Of a stretch of 64,000 bases of DNA, positions 39,681 through 47,085 are shown one piece after another; the first letter of the stretch is position 1, and every line of letters starts with the position of its first letter. The notes beneath the pieces were generated by a model, which saw only the letters and a program-made list of their open reading frames with translations, was not told the origin of the DNA and did not search any database. The translations under genes and the position numbers were made by a program. The stretch is from Nocardioides allogilvus (lineage in GTDB: Bacteria; Actinomycetota; Actinomycetes; Propionibacteriales; Nocardioidaceae): contig NZ_PZYX01000002.1 in the NCBI RefSeq assembly GCF_003047285.1, positions 310,001-374,000 on the forward strand, given 5' to 3'.

Positions 39681-40234
39681 TCGTCGACCTTGTCGTCGGG
39701 GAAGGGCGTGACGAGGCCGGGGCGGTCCGCGATCACGACCCGGCCGGCGGCGACATCGACCTCCGGCACCAGCGCGGCGACGAACGGGACGAGGGTGTCG
39801 CGCCCGTCGAGGGTGCGGACGGTGAGCAGGTCCTGGGCCGAGCCGTGCACGACGGCGGTCAGCTGTCCGAGGTGCGTGCCCGCCTCGTCGTACGCCGCCA
39901 GGCCGATCAGCTGGTGGTCGTAGAACTCCTCCGGGTCGACCGGGGCGTCCTCGGGGCCGAGCGTGGCGTGCAGGACGATGCCGCGCGCCGCCTCGGCCGC
40001 GTCGCGGCCCTCGATCTCCTCGAAGGTCAGGAGCAGGACCTGCTGGTGCCAGCGGGACCGGGCGACGGTGAGGCTGCGGATCGCGCTGGCCGAGCCCTGC
40101 GGGGGCTGGGCGCGCAGGGCCTGGCCGGGAGCGAACCGGCGCTCCGGCTCGTCGGTGCGCACGTCGATGGTGACCTCACCGCGCAGACCGTGCGGCTTGC
40201 CGATACGACCGACGACGACCTCGATGCTGTCCAC
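39677..40234 (-). CDS. rimM: 16S rRNA processing protein RimM
   Basis: 185 residues. [20 protein letters not shown] and [17 protein letters not shown] (N-terminal barrel), followed by the PRC-barrel part ([36 protein letters not shown]). Helps assemble the 30S head near S19. Start GTG 40234; no strong ribosome-binding site was found. The open frame extends upstream into a pair of palindromes, but the family begins at this GTG. Confidence 0.94.
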   Translation of the reverse strand: MDSIEVVVGRIGKPHGLRGEVTIDVRTDEPERRFAPGQALRAQPPQGSASAIRSLTVARSRWHQQVLLLTFEEIEGRDAAEAARGIVLHATLGPEDAPVDPEEFYDHQLIGLAAYDEAGTHLGQLTAVVHGSAQDLLTVRTLDGRDTLVPFVAALVPEVDVAAGRVVIADRPGLVTPFPDDKVDE

Positions 40235-40264
40235 GGGCGAAAGGGTATCGGCGGCCGGTCGGTT

Positions 40265-40282
40265 CCCCCGCATATGCGGGGG
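40265..40282. repeat. 18-bp palindrome, copy 1, upstream of rimM
   Basis: CCCCCGCATATGCGGGGG, a perfect palindrome. The identical sequence occurs at 40327-40344, 62 bp away. T before and A after are also shared. It lies 31 bases upstream of the rimM start. Confidence 0.85.
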
Positions 40283-40326
40283 AAACGAACGTTCCAAGGG
40301 GTTGTAACACCCAGGAACCTTCCACT

Positions 40327-40344
40327 CCCCCGCATATGCGGGGG
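40327..40344. repeat. 18-bp palindrome, copy 2, upstream of rimM
   Basis: Second exact copy of CCCCCGCATATGCGGGGG. Between the copies is a further imperfect dyad (GTTCC ... GGAAC). Both lie after the khpA terminator and before rimM, so the pair may be operator sites for a dimeric regulator or a repeated palindromic element. Confidence 0.85.
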
Positions 40345-40368
40345 ATCAGGGGACTCCAGGGACGACGA

Positions 40369-40400
40369 AACGGGCGCCACCCCGAAGGGTGACGCCCGTT
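40369..40400 (-). terminator. Terminator after rpsP-khpA
   Basis: AACGGGCG and CACCC (40369-40382, one-base mismatch) pair with GGGTG and CGCCCGTT (40387-40400) around a CGAA tetraloop. On the minus strand TTTCGTCG follows. It lies 16 bases after the khpA stop. Confidence 0.75.
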
Positions 40401-40416
40401 GCAGTTCGACGTGAGA

Positions 40417-40659
40417 TCAGCGTCGGCGGTCGACGTCCACGAAGTCGACCCGCGCCCCACCGCGGCCCGCGAGGGCCGAGACGACGGTGCGGAACGCCGT
40501 GGCCGTGCGGCCGTTGCGACCGATCACCTTGCCGAGGTCGTCGGGGTGGACCCGGACCTCGAGGATGGCGCCACGACGCAGCTGCTTGTCGCGGACCGAG
40601 ACATCGTCCGGGTTGTCGACGACACCCCGGACGAGGTGCTCGAGAGCTTCGGCGAGCAC
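40417..40659 (-). CDS. khpA: KH-domain RNA-binding protein KhpA
   Basis: 80 residues, single KH domain with VIGRNGRTATAFRTV (GxxG loop, GRNG). It forms a heterodimer with KhpB/Jag in other bacteria and affects cell-wall gene expression. GTG 40659, five bases after the rpsP stop: the standard rpsP-khpA-rimM order. Confidence 0.93.
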   Translation of the reverse strand: MLAEALEHLVRGVVDNPDDVSVRDKQLRRGAILEVRVHPDDLGKVIGRNGRTATAFRTVVSALAGRGGARVDFVDVDRRR

Positions 40660-40664
40660 TCGGC

Positions 40665-41195
40665 TCAGCTCTCGCTCTTGCCGGCGTCCTCGGCCGTGAC
40701 GGTCTCGGCCGCCTCGGCCGCGTCAGCCGCGCCCTCGGGGGTCTCGTCCGCGGGCACCGGAGCGGGGGTGGCCTCGGCGGCGGCCGGAGCAGCCTCCTCG
40801 GTCTTCTTCTCGGTCTTCTTCTTCGCGGTCACCGCGGCGGCCTTCGGCTCGCTCGAGGCCTCCTTGAGGGCCTCGTTGAAGATCTCGAGCTTGTCGCGCT
40901 TCGGCTCCTTGACCTTGAGCGTGCCCTCGGTGCCCGGCAGGCCCTTGAACTTCTGCCAGTCACCGGTGATCTTCAGGAGGACCTCGACGGCCTCGGTCGG
41001 CTGCGCGCCGACACCGAGCCAGTACTGCGCCCGGTCGGAGACGATGTCGATGTACGACGGGTCTTCCTTGGGGTGGTACTTGCCGATCTCCTCGAGCACT
41101 CGACCATCGCGCTTCTTGCGCGAGTCGACGACGACGACGCGGTACTGCGGGACCCGGATCTTGCCCAGGCGCTTCAAACGGATCTTGACGGCCAC
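40665..41195 (-). CDS. rpsP: 30S ribosomal protein S16 with C-terminal extension
   Basis: 176 residues; canonical bS16 is about 80-90. Residues 1-~90 hold [20 protein letters not shown] and [13 protein letters not shown]. The remainder is a charged linker ([20 protein letters not shown]) and an Ala/Glu-rich tail with a Lys patch ([12 protein letters not shown]); such tails are usual in actinobacterial S16. Start GTG 41195, with GAGGAG upstream. First gene of the rpsP-khpA unit. Confidence 0.96.
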   Translation of the reverse strand: MAVKIRLKRLGKIRVPQYRVVVVDSRKKRDGRVLEEIGKYHPKEDPSYIDIVSDRAQYWLGVGAQPTEAVEVLLKITGDWQKFKGLPGTEGTLKVKEPKRDKLEIFNEALKEASSEPKAAAVTAKKKTEKKTEEAAPAAAEATPAPVPADETPEGAADAAEAAETVTAEDAGKSES

Positions 41196-41368
41196 GTTTG
41201 TGGTGTCTCCTCAGAAATTGTGGTGTGTGAACGACCCCCGCCAGGTGGGGACCGGGTCGGGTCATCCGATGGGGCGCCGCGACGGCCGGGTGAGAGGGCC
41301 CTGCCATTGCTGCGACTCAGCGCGCGATTCTGCCACGTCCTGCTGGCTTCTGAACAATCCGGTGCGGA

Positions 41369-42049
41369 TCAGTCCGCGACCCCGATCAGGCGCCGCACGG
41401 GCTCGGCGCCCGACACCTCGACCGGGACGTCGGGCCGCACCAGGTCGCCGGGGCCCAGGGAGAGCATCGTCATCTCCGCGAGCTCGCCGCGCCGCTCGTA
41501 GCGCTCGGTGCCGTTGACGCGGTAGCCGACCTTGCGACTGACCGCCAACGAGGCGGGGTTGTCGACGAAGGCACCGGACGTGATCTCGGTGAAGCCGAGG
41601 TGGTCGAAGAGCAGCACGCACATGGCCTGGCGCATCAGCGTTCCGAGGCCGCGCCCCTGGTGCTCGGCACCGAGCCACGACCCGGTCTCACCCGTACGGC
41701 GAACGACGAAGTTGCTCGTGGTCACCCCCTGGACCCCGACCAGCTCGCCCCGCCACCACACGCCGAGGTTGAGCACCCACGACGCCGGCGAGAAGTCGGC
41801 GCGGGTGCGCCAGTGGTACTGCGCGAAGTTGAGCGGCAGCTCCTCGGGCGCGACGTCCGTCCACGGGAACGAGAACGGCATCCGGTCGGGCGCGTGGATG
41901 CCGCGAGCAGCCAACGCCCCCAGCGTCACGAGGTCGTCGTCGCTGATGCCGCGCAGCTCCAGGTCACCGGCACTCACGCGCAGGTCGAGGACCGGGAAGA
42001 CCTGGCCGATGGGTGTCGTCACGCAGCCAGCCTCGCGGAGCATGTTCAC
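41369..42049 (-). CDS. GNAT acetyltransferase
   Basis: 226 residues. LELRGISDDDLVTLGALAARG opening, ELVGVQGVTTSNFVVRRTGE, acetyl-CoA loop LGAEHQGRGLGTLMRQA and FVDNPASLAVSRKVGY are RimJ/RimL-like. GTG 42049 preferred because AAGGAG is 9 bases upstream; ATG 42043 is the alternative. Substrate unknown. Divergent from a secreted-protein gene, sharing the 42050-42181 region. Confidence 0.82.
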   Translation of the reverse strand: MNMLREAGCVTTPIGQVFPVLDLRVSAGDLELRGISDDDLVTLGALAARGIHAPDRMPFSFPWTDVAPEELPLNFAQYHWRTRADFSPASWVLNLGVWWRGELVGVQGVTTSNFVVRRTGETGSWLGAEHQGRGLGTLMRQAMCVLLFDHLGFTEITSGAFVDNPASLAVSRKVGYRVNGTERYERRGELAEMTMLSLGPGDLVRPDVPVEVSGAEPVRRLIGVAD

Positions 42050-42181
42050 GGGCGGCAACTCCTTTCCACCCCCCGAGAGGGTGGGAACGAGCATCGTCGC
42101 GGTTGTCCCGTGGCAGACCGCAAGGCAGACTTCCGAACGGAAATGCATGACGCACGGATACCTACCCCCCGAGGAGATCCC

Positions 42182-42790
42182 ATGATCCGCACCCGACGCC
42201 TCACCGCGACCCTGGTCGCGACGGCTGCCCTCGCCGTCCCGACCGCGGCGCTCCCGACGGCGGTCGCCGCCGACGGTCAAGCGACCACGGCCAGTGACGC
42301 CAAGGCAGCACCCAAGGCCCAGACCAAGCAGCTGCTCAAGGACATCGCCGGCAAGGACAAGCGCCTGGCCCGCTTGGCCGAGAGCAACGCCGTCGCCGGC
42401 CTCGCCGACGACACCGAGGGTGCGCTCGTCGCCAACCTCGGCGCCGCACAGGAGGATCTGGCCGGGATCAAGACCTCGGTCGAGGCCGCCGACACGACGT
42501 TCGACACCCGCGCGGCCCGCAAGGAGCTGCGCTCCTTCCGCGTGGTGAACTTCCGCCTGGCGCTCAACGTGCTCAAGCAGGCGGAGGGCCTCGCCGAGGC
42601 CGCGGCCGCCGACCCGGAGGCCGTCGAGCACCTCGCCCTCGCCGAGGAGGCCGCGCTGGCCATCACCGCGACCAGCACCAAGGCCGACATCAAGGCTGCT
42701 CGCGCGCACCTCCAGGAGGCCCGCGCCGAGCTCGAGCCCACCGAGGACACCGAGCCCACCGAGGAGCCCGCTCCCTCCCCGGCGGCCTGA
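42182..42790 (+). CDS. Secreted Ala-rich helical protein, unknown
   Basis: 202 residues. Signal peptide MIRTRRLTATLVATAALAVP, cut near residue 30 (VAA). The mature part is almost wholly helical, Ala/Glu/Leu-rich (QLLKDIAGKDKRLARLAESN, AVEHLALAEEAALAITA), with an acidic Pro/Thr-Glu tail. No family recognised. ATG 42182, GAGGAG 5 bases upstream. Ends at a very strong terminator. Confidence 0.72.
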   Translation: MIRTRRLTATLVATAALAVPTAALPTAVAADGQATTASDAKAAPKAQTKQLLKDIAGKDKRLARLAESNAVAGLADDTEGALVANLGAAQEDLAGIKTSVEAADTTFDTRAARKELRSFRVVNFRLALNVLKQAEGLAEAAAADPEAVEHLALAEEAALAITATSTKADIKAARAHLQEARAELEPTEDTEPTEEPAPSPAA

Positions 42791-42805
42791 CCCGGACGCA
42801 GAGCA

Positions 42806-42842
42806 CGAAGGGCGGTCACCCCGTGGGGGTGACCGCCCTTCG
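42806..42842. terminator. Bidirectional terminator
   Basis: CGAAGGGCGGTCACCCC (42806-42822) pairs perfectly with GGGGTGACCGCCCTTCG (42826-42842) around GTG: 17 bp. It lies between convergent genes (stop 42790 and stop 42860), and serves both. Confidence 0.85.
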
Positions 42843-42859
42843 CCGTACCTGGGGACCCG

Positions 42860-43939
42860 TCAGCCGCCGGCCACCACGCGTCCGCGGAGCACGACGGTGG
42901 TCGGTTCGTGGAGCACGGTCAGGTCGAGGAGCGGGTCGCGCGGATAGACCACGAAGTCGGCCGGAGCGCCCTCGGTGAGGGTCGCGTTCCAGCCGAGCCA
43001 CTCGCGGGCCCGCCACGACGCGGCACCGAGCGCGTAGTCGGCCGACATGCCCAGCTCGTGCATGGCCAGCACCTCGCCGGCGATGTTGCCGTGGCGGCTC
43101 ACTCCCCCGCCGTCCGACCCTGCGTAGAGGGCGACGCCGAGCTCGTGGGCGGCCATGATCGTCTCGCGCTGGCGGGCGTGCAGGTCGGTCATGTGGTCGG
43201 AGTACTGCGGGAACTTGTCGCGGCCCGCATCGGCGTACTGCGGGAACTTGGCGATCTGCATGACGGTCGGCACCAGGGCGATGCCGCGTGCTGCCATCGT
43301 CTCCGCGAGGTCGGTCGACAGGCCGGTGCCGTGCTCGATGCAATCGATGCCAGCCTCGATCAGCACCGGCAGCACCGCCTCGCCGAAGCAGTGTGCGGTC
43401 ACCTTGGCGCCGTGCTGGTGGGCGGCGGCGATCGCCTCGGCGAAGTCGGCGGCCGGGAAGGACGGGGCGAGGTCGCCGGTGTCGCGCGAGATCCAGTCGC
43501 CGACGAGCTTGACCCAGCCGTCGCCGCGCTGCGCCTCCTGCACGACGGTCTCGACCAGGGTCGGCGGCTCCACCTCGTGGGCGTAGTTGCGGATGTAGCG
43601 CTTGGTGCGGGCGATGTGGCGCCCGGCGCGGATCAGCCTCGGCAGGTCGTCGCGGTCGTGGATCCACGACGTGTCCGCCGCCGACCCGCAGTCGCGGATC
43701 AGCAGGGCGCCGGCGTCGCGGTCCTCGATCGCCTGCGCCTCGGCCTCGGCGTCGGAGATCGCCCCGTGGTCGTCGAGGCCGATGTGGCAGTGCGCGTCGA
43801 CCAGGCCGGGCACGATCCAGCCCTGCGCCGCCGTGTCGGCGCCTGCCTGCGGCTCGTAGGTGACGGTGTCGCCGACGACGTAGAGGTCGCGGACCTCGCC
43901 GTCGGGAAGGACGGGACCGGAGAACTTCAGCGCGCGCAT
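42860..43939 (-). CDS. Amidohydrolase family protein
   Basis: 359 residues. Metal-dependent hydrolase fold: VPGLVDAHCHIGLD (His50, His52), a Lys in GWVKLVGDW (possible carbamylated Lys), HCFGE, IEHGTGL and AGSDGGG (final Asp). N-terminal and C-terminal beta-sandwich (VLRGRVVAGG). It resembles imidazolonepropionase-like/prolidase-like amidohydrolases; the substrate is unknown. A KFPQYADAGRD-KFPQYSD near-duplicate lies at about 238-252. ATG 43939. Confidence 0.87.
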   Translation of the reverse strand: MRALKFSGPVLPDGEVRDLYVVGDTVTYEPQAGADTAAQGWIVPGLVDAHCHIGLDDHGAISDAEAEAQAIEDRDAGALLIRDCGSAADTSWIHDRDDLPRLIRAGRHIARTKRYIRNYAHEVEPPTLVETVVQEAQRGDGWVKLVGDWISRDTGDLAPSFPAADFAEAIAAAHQHGAKVTAHCFGEAVLPVLIEAGIDCIEHGTGLSTDLAETMAARGIALVPTVMQIAKFPQYADAGRDKFPQYSDHMTDLHARQRETIMAAHELGVALYAGSDGGGVSRHGNIAGEVLAMHELGMSADYALGAASWRAREWLGWNATLTEGAPADFVVYPRDPLLDLTVLHEPTTVVLRGRVVAGG

Positions 43940-44004
43940 ACCCAAACCCAATCACGTCCGTCGATCCACCCGCGAGGGCCGAGCCGATGTGCCACGATCC
44001 CGGC

Positions 44005-44799
44005 ATGCCGCCCGCGGGGAGTCGCATCACCCGGCAGCTCGCTGCCCTCAGCGTCGTTGCCCTGCTCTCCGGCTGTGGCGGTGACGCCGAAGCCAGGTGG
44101 GCCGAGGAGCCCGTCGGCTCCGCGCTCCTGCCCGACTTCGCGCCCGTCCCCCCGTCCGACATCCACACCAAGCAGATCGACGGTGCGTGGACGGTCGAGT
44201 TCAGCTCGACCCTGGTCAACGTGGGCGAGGGCGACTTCCACGCGACGGCCGACAAGCAGCTGGACGACTCCTGGGTCCTGACCCAGGACATCGAGTACGA
44301 CGGTGGCGGAGCCGAGCACGTCACCACCGACGCACAGGCGGTCTGGGGCGGCGACGGCCACGAGCACTGGCACGTCGAGCGCTACGTCGTCTACCACCTG
44401 TTCGCCCTCGACGAGGCCGGGAAGGTCACGGGGCCGGCACGCACCGACCACAAGGTCGGATTCTGCATCTACGACTTCGAGCGAGCCGAGGTCGACCTCG
44501 GCTCGGACGAGCCGACCTACGACCGCAAGGGTTGCGGCGAGGAGGACTCGACCCACCTCGTGATGGGACTGAGCCCCGGCTGGGCCGACCACTACAACTG
44601 GGACCTGCCCGGGCAGAGCATCGAGATCGACGGGCTCGCCGACGGCGACTACCGCATCTTCGCGGTCGCCGACGAGGGGACCGTGTTCCGCGAGGAGACC
44701 ACCGAGAACAACGAGACCTGGGTCGACTTCACCTTGTCGAGCGACCCGCAGGGGAACCGGTACGCCCTGCTCGGGGACGTCGGCCCCTCGCCCGCGTGA
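44005..44799 (+). CDS. Lysyl-oxidase-like lipoprotein
   Basis: 264 residues. Signal with lipobox LLSGC. Contains GHEHWHVERYVVYHLFALD (His-rich copper-ligand segment as in lysyl oxidase), KVGFCIYDFERAEVDLG, GLSPGWADHYNWDLPGQSIEIDGLADGDYRIFAVAD and TTENNETWVDF in the same order as the lysyl oxidase domain. Surface-exposed copper amine oxidase is possible; the precursor Tyr and Lys of the quinone cofactor were not assigned. ATG 44005 chosen for the signal; an ATG 18 bases upstream is possible. Confidence 0.8.
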   Translation: MPPAGSRITRQLAALSVVALLSGCGGDAEARWAEEPVGSALLPDFAPVPPSDIHTKQIDGAWTVEFSSTLVNVGEGDFHATADKQLDDSWVLTQDIEYDGGGAEHVTTDAQAVWGGDGHEHWHVERYVVYHLFALDEAGKVTGPARTDHKVGFCIYDFERAEVDLGSDEPTYDRKGCGEEDSTHLVMGLSPGWADHYNWDLPGQSIEIDGLADGDYRIFAVADEGTVFREETTENNETWVDFTLSSDPQGNRYALLGDVGPSPA

Positions 44800-44973
44800 A
44801 CTGGTCCAGACCACTCGCGGGGCCCGTTCGTCAATATTGGGCTAGTTGTCCCCCGCCACACCTCGACCGCGCGGCCTCGTCACGACAGTGGGGCGTCCTA
44901 CCGGAGGCCGCTGGCCGACGACGCGGTCACGGTGGCCGTATGTCGCCCGCGGTCCAACAGACAGGGGAACAGC

Positions 44974-45315
44974 ATGAAGCACAAGAAGATCCTGGTCGCC
45001 GTGGCAACCACGGCGATGATCGGCCTCGCGTCACCCGCGATCGCCGCCGACCTCGCCAACGGCAACGGCCAGACCTGCGGGGACGGGGTCGGGGTGTGGC
45101 ACTTCGTGAACAACCAGACGCACGGCGCTGCCAGCGGCCTCCTCACCGCGACCTTCACCGACGGGGTGCACTCGATGGTCGCGCCCAGCAAGAACACCGG
45201 GTCGACGCAGCACTTCTACGTGGAGTCGACCGGCATGCTGGTCTCCGCGAGCACCAACCTGCCCGGCAGGCTCGTGCTCTCGGACTTCAGCTGCGAGGAC
45301 AGCAAGAAGAAGTGA
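44974..45315 (+). CDS. Small secreted protein, unknown
   Basis: 113 residues. Signal peptide MKHKKILVAVATTAMIGLAS, cut at AIAA. The mature ~88 residues have two Cys (GQTCGDG, DFSCEDS) likely to bond, and a beta-rich pattern (VGVWHFVNNQTHGA, LTATFTDGV, TQHFYVEST). No family recognised. ATG 44974 with AGGGGA upstream. Monocistronic. Confidence 0.7.
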   Translation: MKHKKILVAVATTAMIGLASPAIAADLANGNGQTCGDGVGVWHFVNNQTHGAASGLLTATFTDGVHSMVAPSKNTGSTQHFYVESTGMLVSASTNLPGRLVLSDFSCEDSKKK

Positions 45316-45440
45316 GCTGACGACCACCGGGGACTCGTCGCACGGACCGGACCGGTCGGCCTACAGCCACCGGCCCACGCCCGCGCGTCGAGTCCCCGGC
45401 CGTCAAAAGCTGAGGCGTCGCGAGGGATCCGGCGCCTACT

Positions 45441-46691
45441 GTGTCGCCGGTGAGCCTGCGCGAACACGCCTCCCCGCTGCGCGTGGCCAACTTCCGCTAC
45501 TTCTTCCTCGGCGAGATCGTCAACACCGCCGGCTCCTCGATGTCGGGGATCGCGCTCGCCTTCGCGGTGCTGGACATCGACGACTCCGCCACCTCCCTGG
45601 GCCTGGTCGCGGCGGCCTCGACGGTGCCCATGGTCGCGTTCATGCTCATCGGCGGCGCCCTGGCGGACCGGCTGCCCCGGGCAGCGGTCCTGCGCGGGTG
45701 CAACCTGATCCAGGGAACCGTCCAGGCGATCACCGCGACCCTGGTGCTCACCGACCGGGCCGAGGTGTGGCACCTCGTCGCACTCTCGTTCGTGAGCGGG
45801 ACGGTGTTCGCGGTCAGCTATCCGGCGTTCCACGGGATGGTGCCGATCCTGCTGCCTCCCGAGGAGCGCAAGTCGGGCTTCCTGCTGATCGGCCAGTCCG
45901 ACGCGCTGCTGCGGATCGGTGGCCCCGTGCTGTCCGGCATCTTGGTCGCCACCGTCGGACCGGGCTGGGCGTTGGCGATCGACGCGGCGACGTACGTCGT
46001 GGCAGCGGTGTTCCTGAGCCTGGTCCGGCTGCCGTTCGGCGAACGGCCCGAGCGTCGGACCAGCGTCATCGGCGACTTCGTCGTCGGGTGGTCCTTCGCC
46101 CGCCAGCTCGGCTGGGTGATCCCGGCCTCGTGCTGCGCACTCGTGTTCAACGCCCTGATCAGCGGCTCGATCTACGTCCTCGGCCCCGTGGTCGCCGACG
46201 ACACGATCGGCAGCCAGGGCTGGGGCCTTGCGGTGTCCGGCCAGGCGGTCGGACTCTTCGTCGGGACCCTCGTCCTGGTGCGGATCACCATCCGTCGACC
46301 GATGTGGGTGATCATGATCGGCTTCGCCGTGATGTCCACCCCGATGCTGCTCCTCGGGACCTGGGTCAACACCGCCGCGCTCGCCGTGGCCTTCTTCATC
46401 GCCGGCGCCGCGCTCAGCGCCCTCGGGCTGGCCTGGAACCTGACGGTCCAGGAGAAGGTCCCCGAGCACATGCTGTCGCGGATCATGGCGATCGACGGGT
46501 TCTTCTCCTTCGTCGCGATGCCGATCGGACAGGTGCTGGTCGGCCCGTTGTCGAGCCAGTTCGGCATCCGTGGCGTCGAGCTCGGCAGCGTCGCGCTGTG
46601 CATCCTGGTCATGCTCGTCGGCCTGTCCGTCCCGGCCATCAGGAACCTGCGCCTCGAGGGCCCGCGATCAGATCTGGTCGAGCAACCATGA
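45441..46691 (+). CDS. MFS transporter
   Basis: 416 residues, about 12 membrane segments. Motif A-like GGALADRLPRAAVL after helix 2, DAATYVVAAVFL, and MAIDGFFSFVAMPIGQVLVG in the second half match the MFS MelB/enterobactin-exporter-like group common in actinobacteria. Substrate unknown. Start GTG 45441; the GTG at 45450 (SLREHASPL) is equally good. Its 3' end overlaps the convergent NYN gene by 24 bases. Confidence 0.87.
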   Translation: MSPVSLREHASPLRVANFRYFFLGEIVNTAGSSMSGIALAFAVLDIDDSATSLGLVAAASTVPMVAFMLIGGALADRLPRAAVLRGCNLIQGTVQAITATLVLTDRAEVWHLVALSFVSGTVFAVSYPAFHGMVPILLPPEERKSGFLLIGQSDALLRIGGPVLSGILVATVGPGWALAIDAATYVVAAVFLSLVRLPFGERPERRTSVIGDFVVGWSFARQLGWVIPASCCALVFNALISGSIYVLGPVVADDTIGSQGWGLAVSGQAVGLFVGTLVLVRITIRRPMWVIMIGFAVMSTPMLLLGTWVNTAALAVAFFIAGAALSALGLAWNLTVQEKVPEHMLSRIMAIDGFFSFVAMPIGQVLVGPLSSQFGIRGVELGSVALCILVMLVGLSVPAIRNLRLEGPRSDLVEQP

Positions 46692-47036
46692 CGGGCTCAT
46701 CGCCCGGGCGCCGAGTCCCTCGCAGCGCCCCCGCAACACGTGGTCGGCGCTGATCAGCACGACGCTGTCGCCCTTGTCACGGGCCGCGGCGACCTCGGCG
46801 ATGATCGCGCTGTCGCCGTCGCGGGGCGCGTGCACGGTGCGCACGTGCTGGTCGCGCCCGGGTCGCACACCCGCCTTCGCACCGCCCTCGAGCACCAGCA
46901 CGATGGCGTCGTACGACGTGTCCCCCACGAGCAGGCGCTCGTGCAGCCGGCGTGCGGCGCCGGCGCGGTCCTTCCACCAGCCGTCGGGGACCGAGCCGAC
47001 CACGTTGGCCGCGTCGACGACCAACACGGACGTCAT
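46668..47036 (-). CDS. NYN/PIN-like nuclease domain protein
   Basis: 122 residues. VLVVDAANVVGS (first metal-binding Asp-x-x-Asn), ERLLVGDTSYDAIVLVLEGGAK and DKGDSVVLISADHVLRGR follow the NYN/PIN fold. Probable small RNase or RNA-binding relative. No ribosome-binding site: an 18-bp palindrome (47043-47060) ends 6 bases before the ATG. Follows ffh on the same strand. Confidence 0.78.
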   Translation of the reverse strand: MTSVLVVDAANVVGSVPDGWWKDRAGAARRLHERLLVGDTSYDAIVLVLEGGAKAGVRPGRDQHVRTVHAPRDGDSAIIAEVAAARDKGDSVVLISADHVLRGRCEGLGARAMSPSWLLDQI

Positions 47037-47042
47037 GAGCAG

Positions 47043-47060
47043 TGGTCGTTCGAACGACCA
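47043..47060. promoter_or_regulatory. 18-bp palindrome directly upstream of the NYN gene
   Basis: TGGTCGTTCGAACGACCA is a perfect palindrome, in the 49-base gap between ffh and the NYN gene. It could be the ffh terminator (7-bp stem with TCGA loop) or an operator controlling the NYN gene. Confidence 0.5.
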
Positions 47061-47085
47061 GTTCCCATGACGTCAGCGCGACCGG

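Noticed and set aside
40265..40344. CRISPR array of two repeats
   Set aside because: Only two copies, period 62 bp, and the sequence next to the palindromes is not conserved; the unit is a bare 18-20 bp palindrome. No cas genes in the window.
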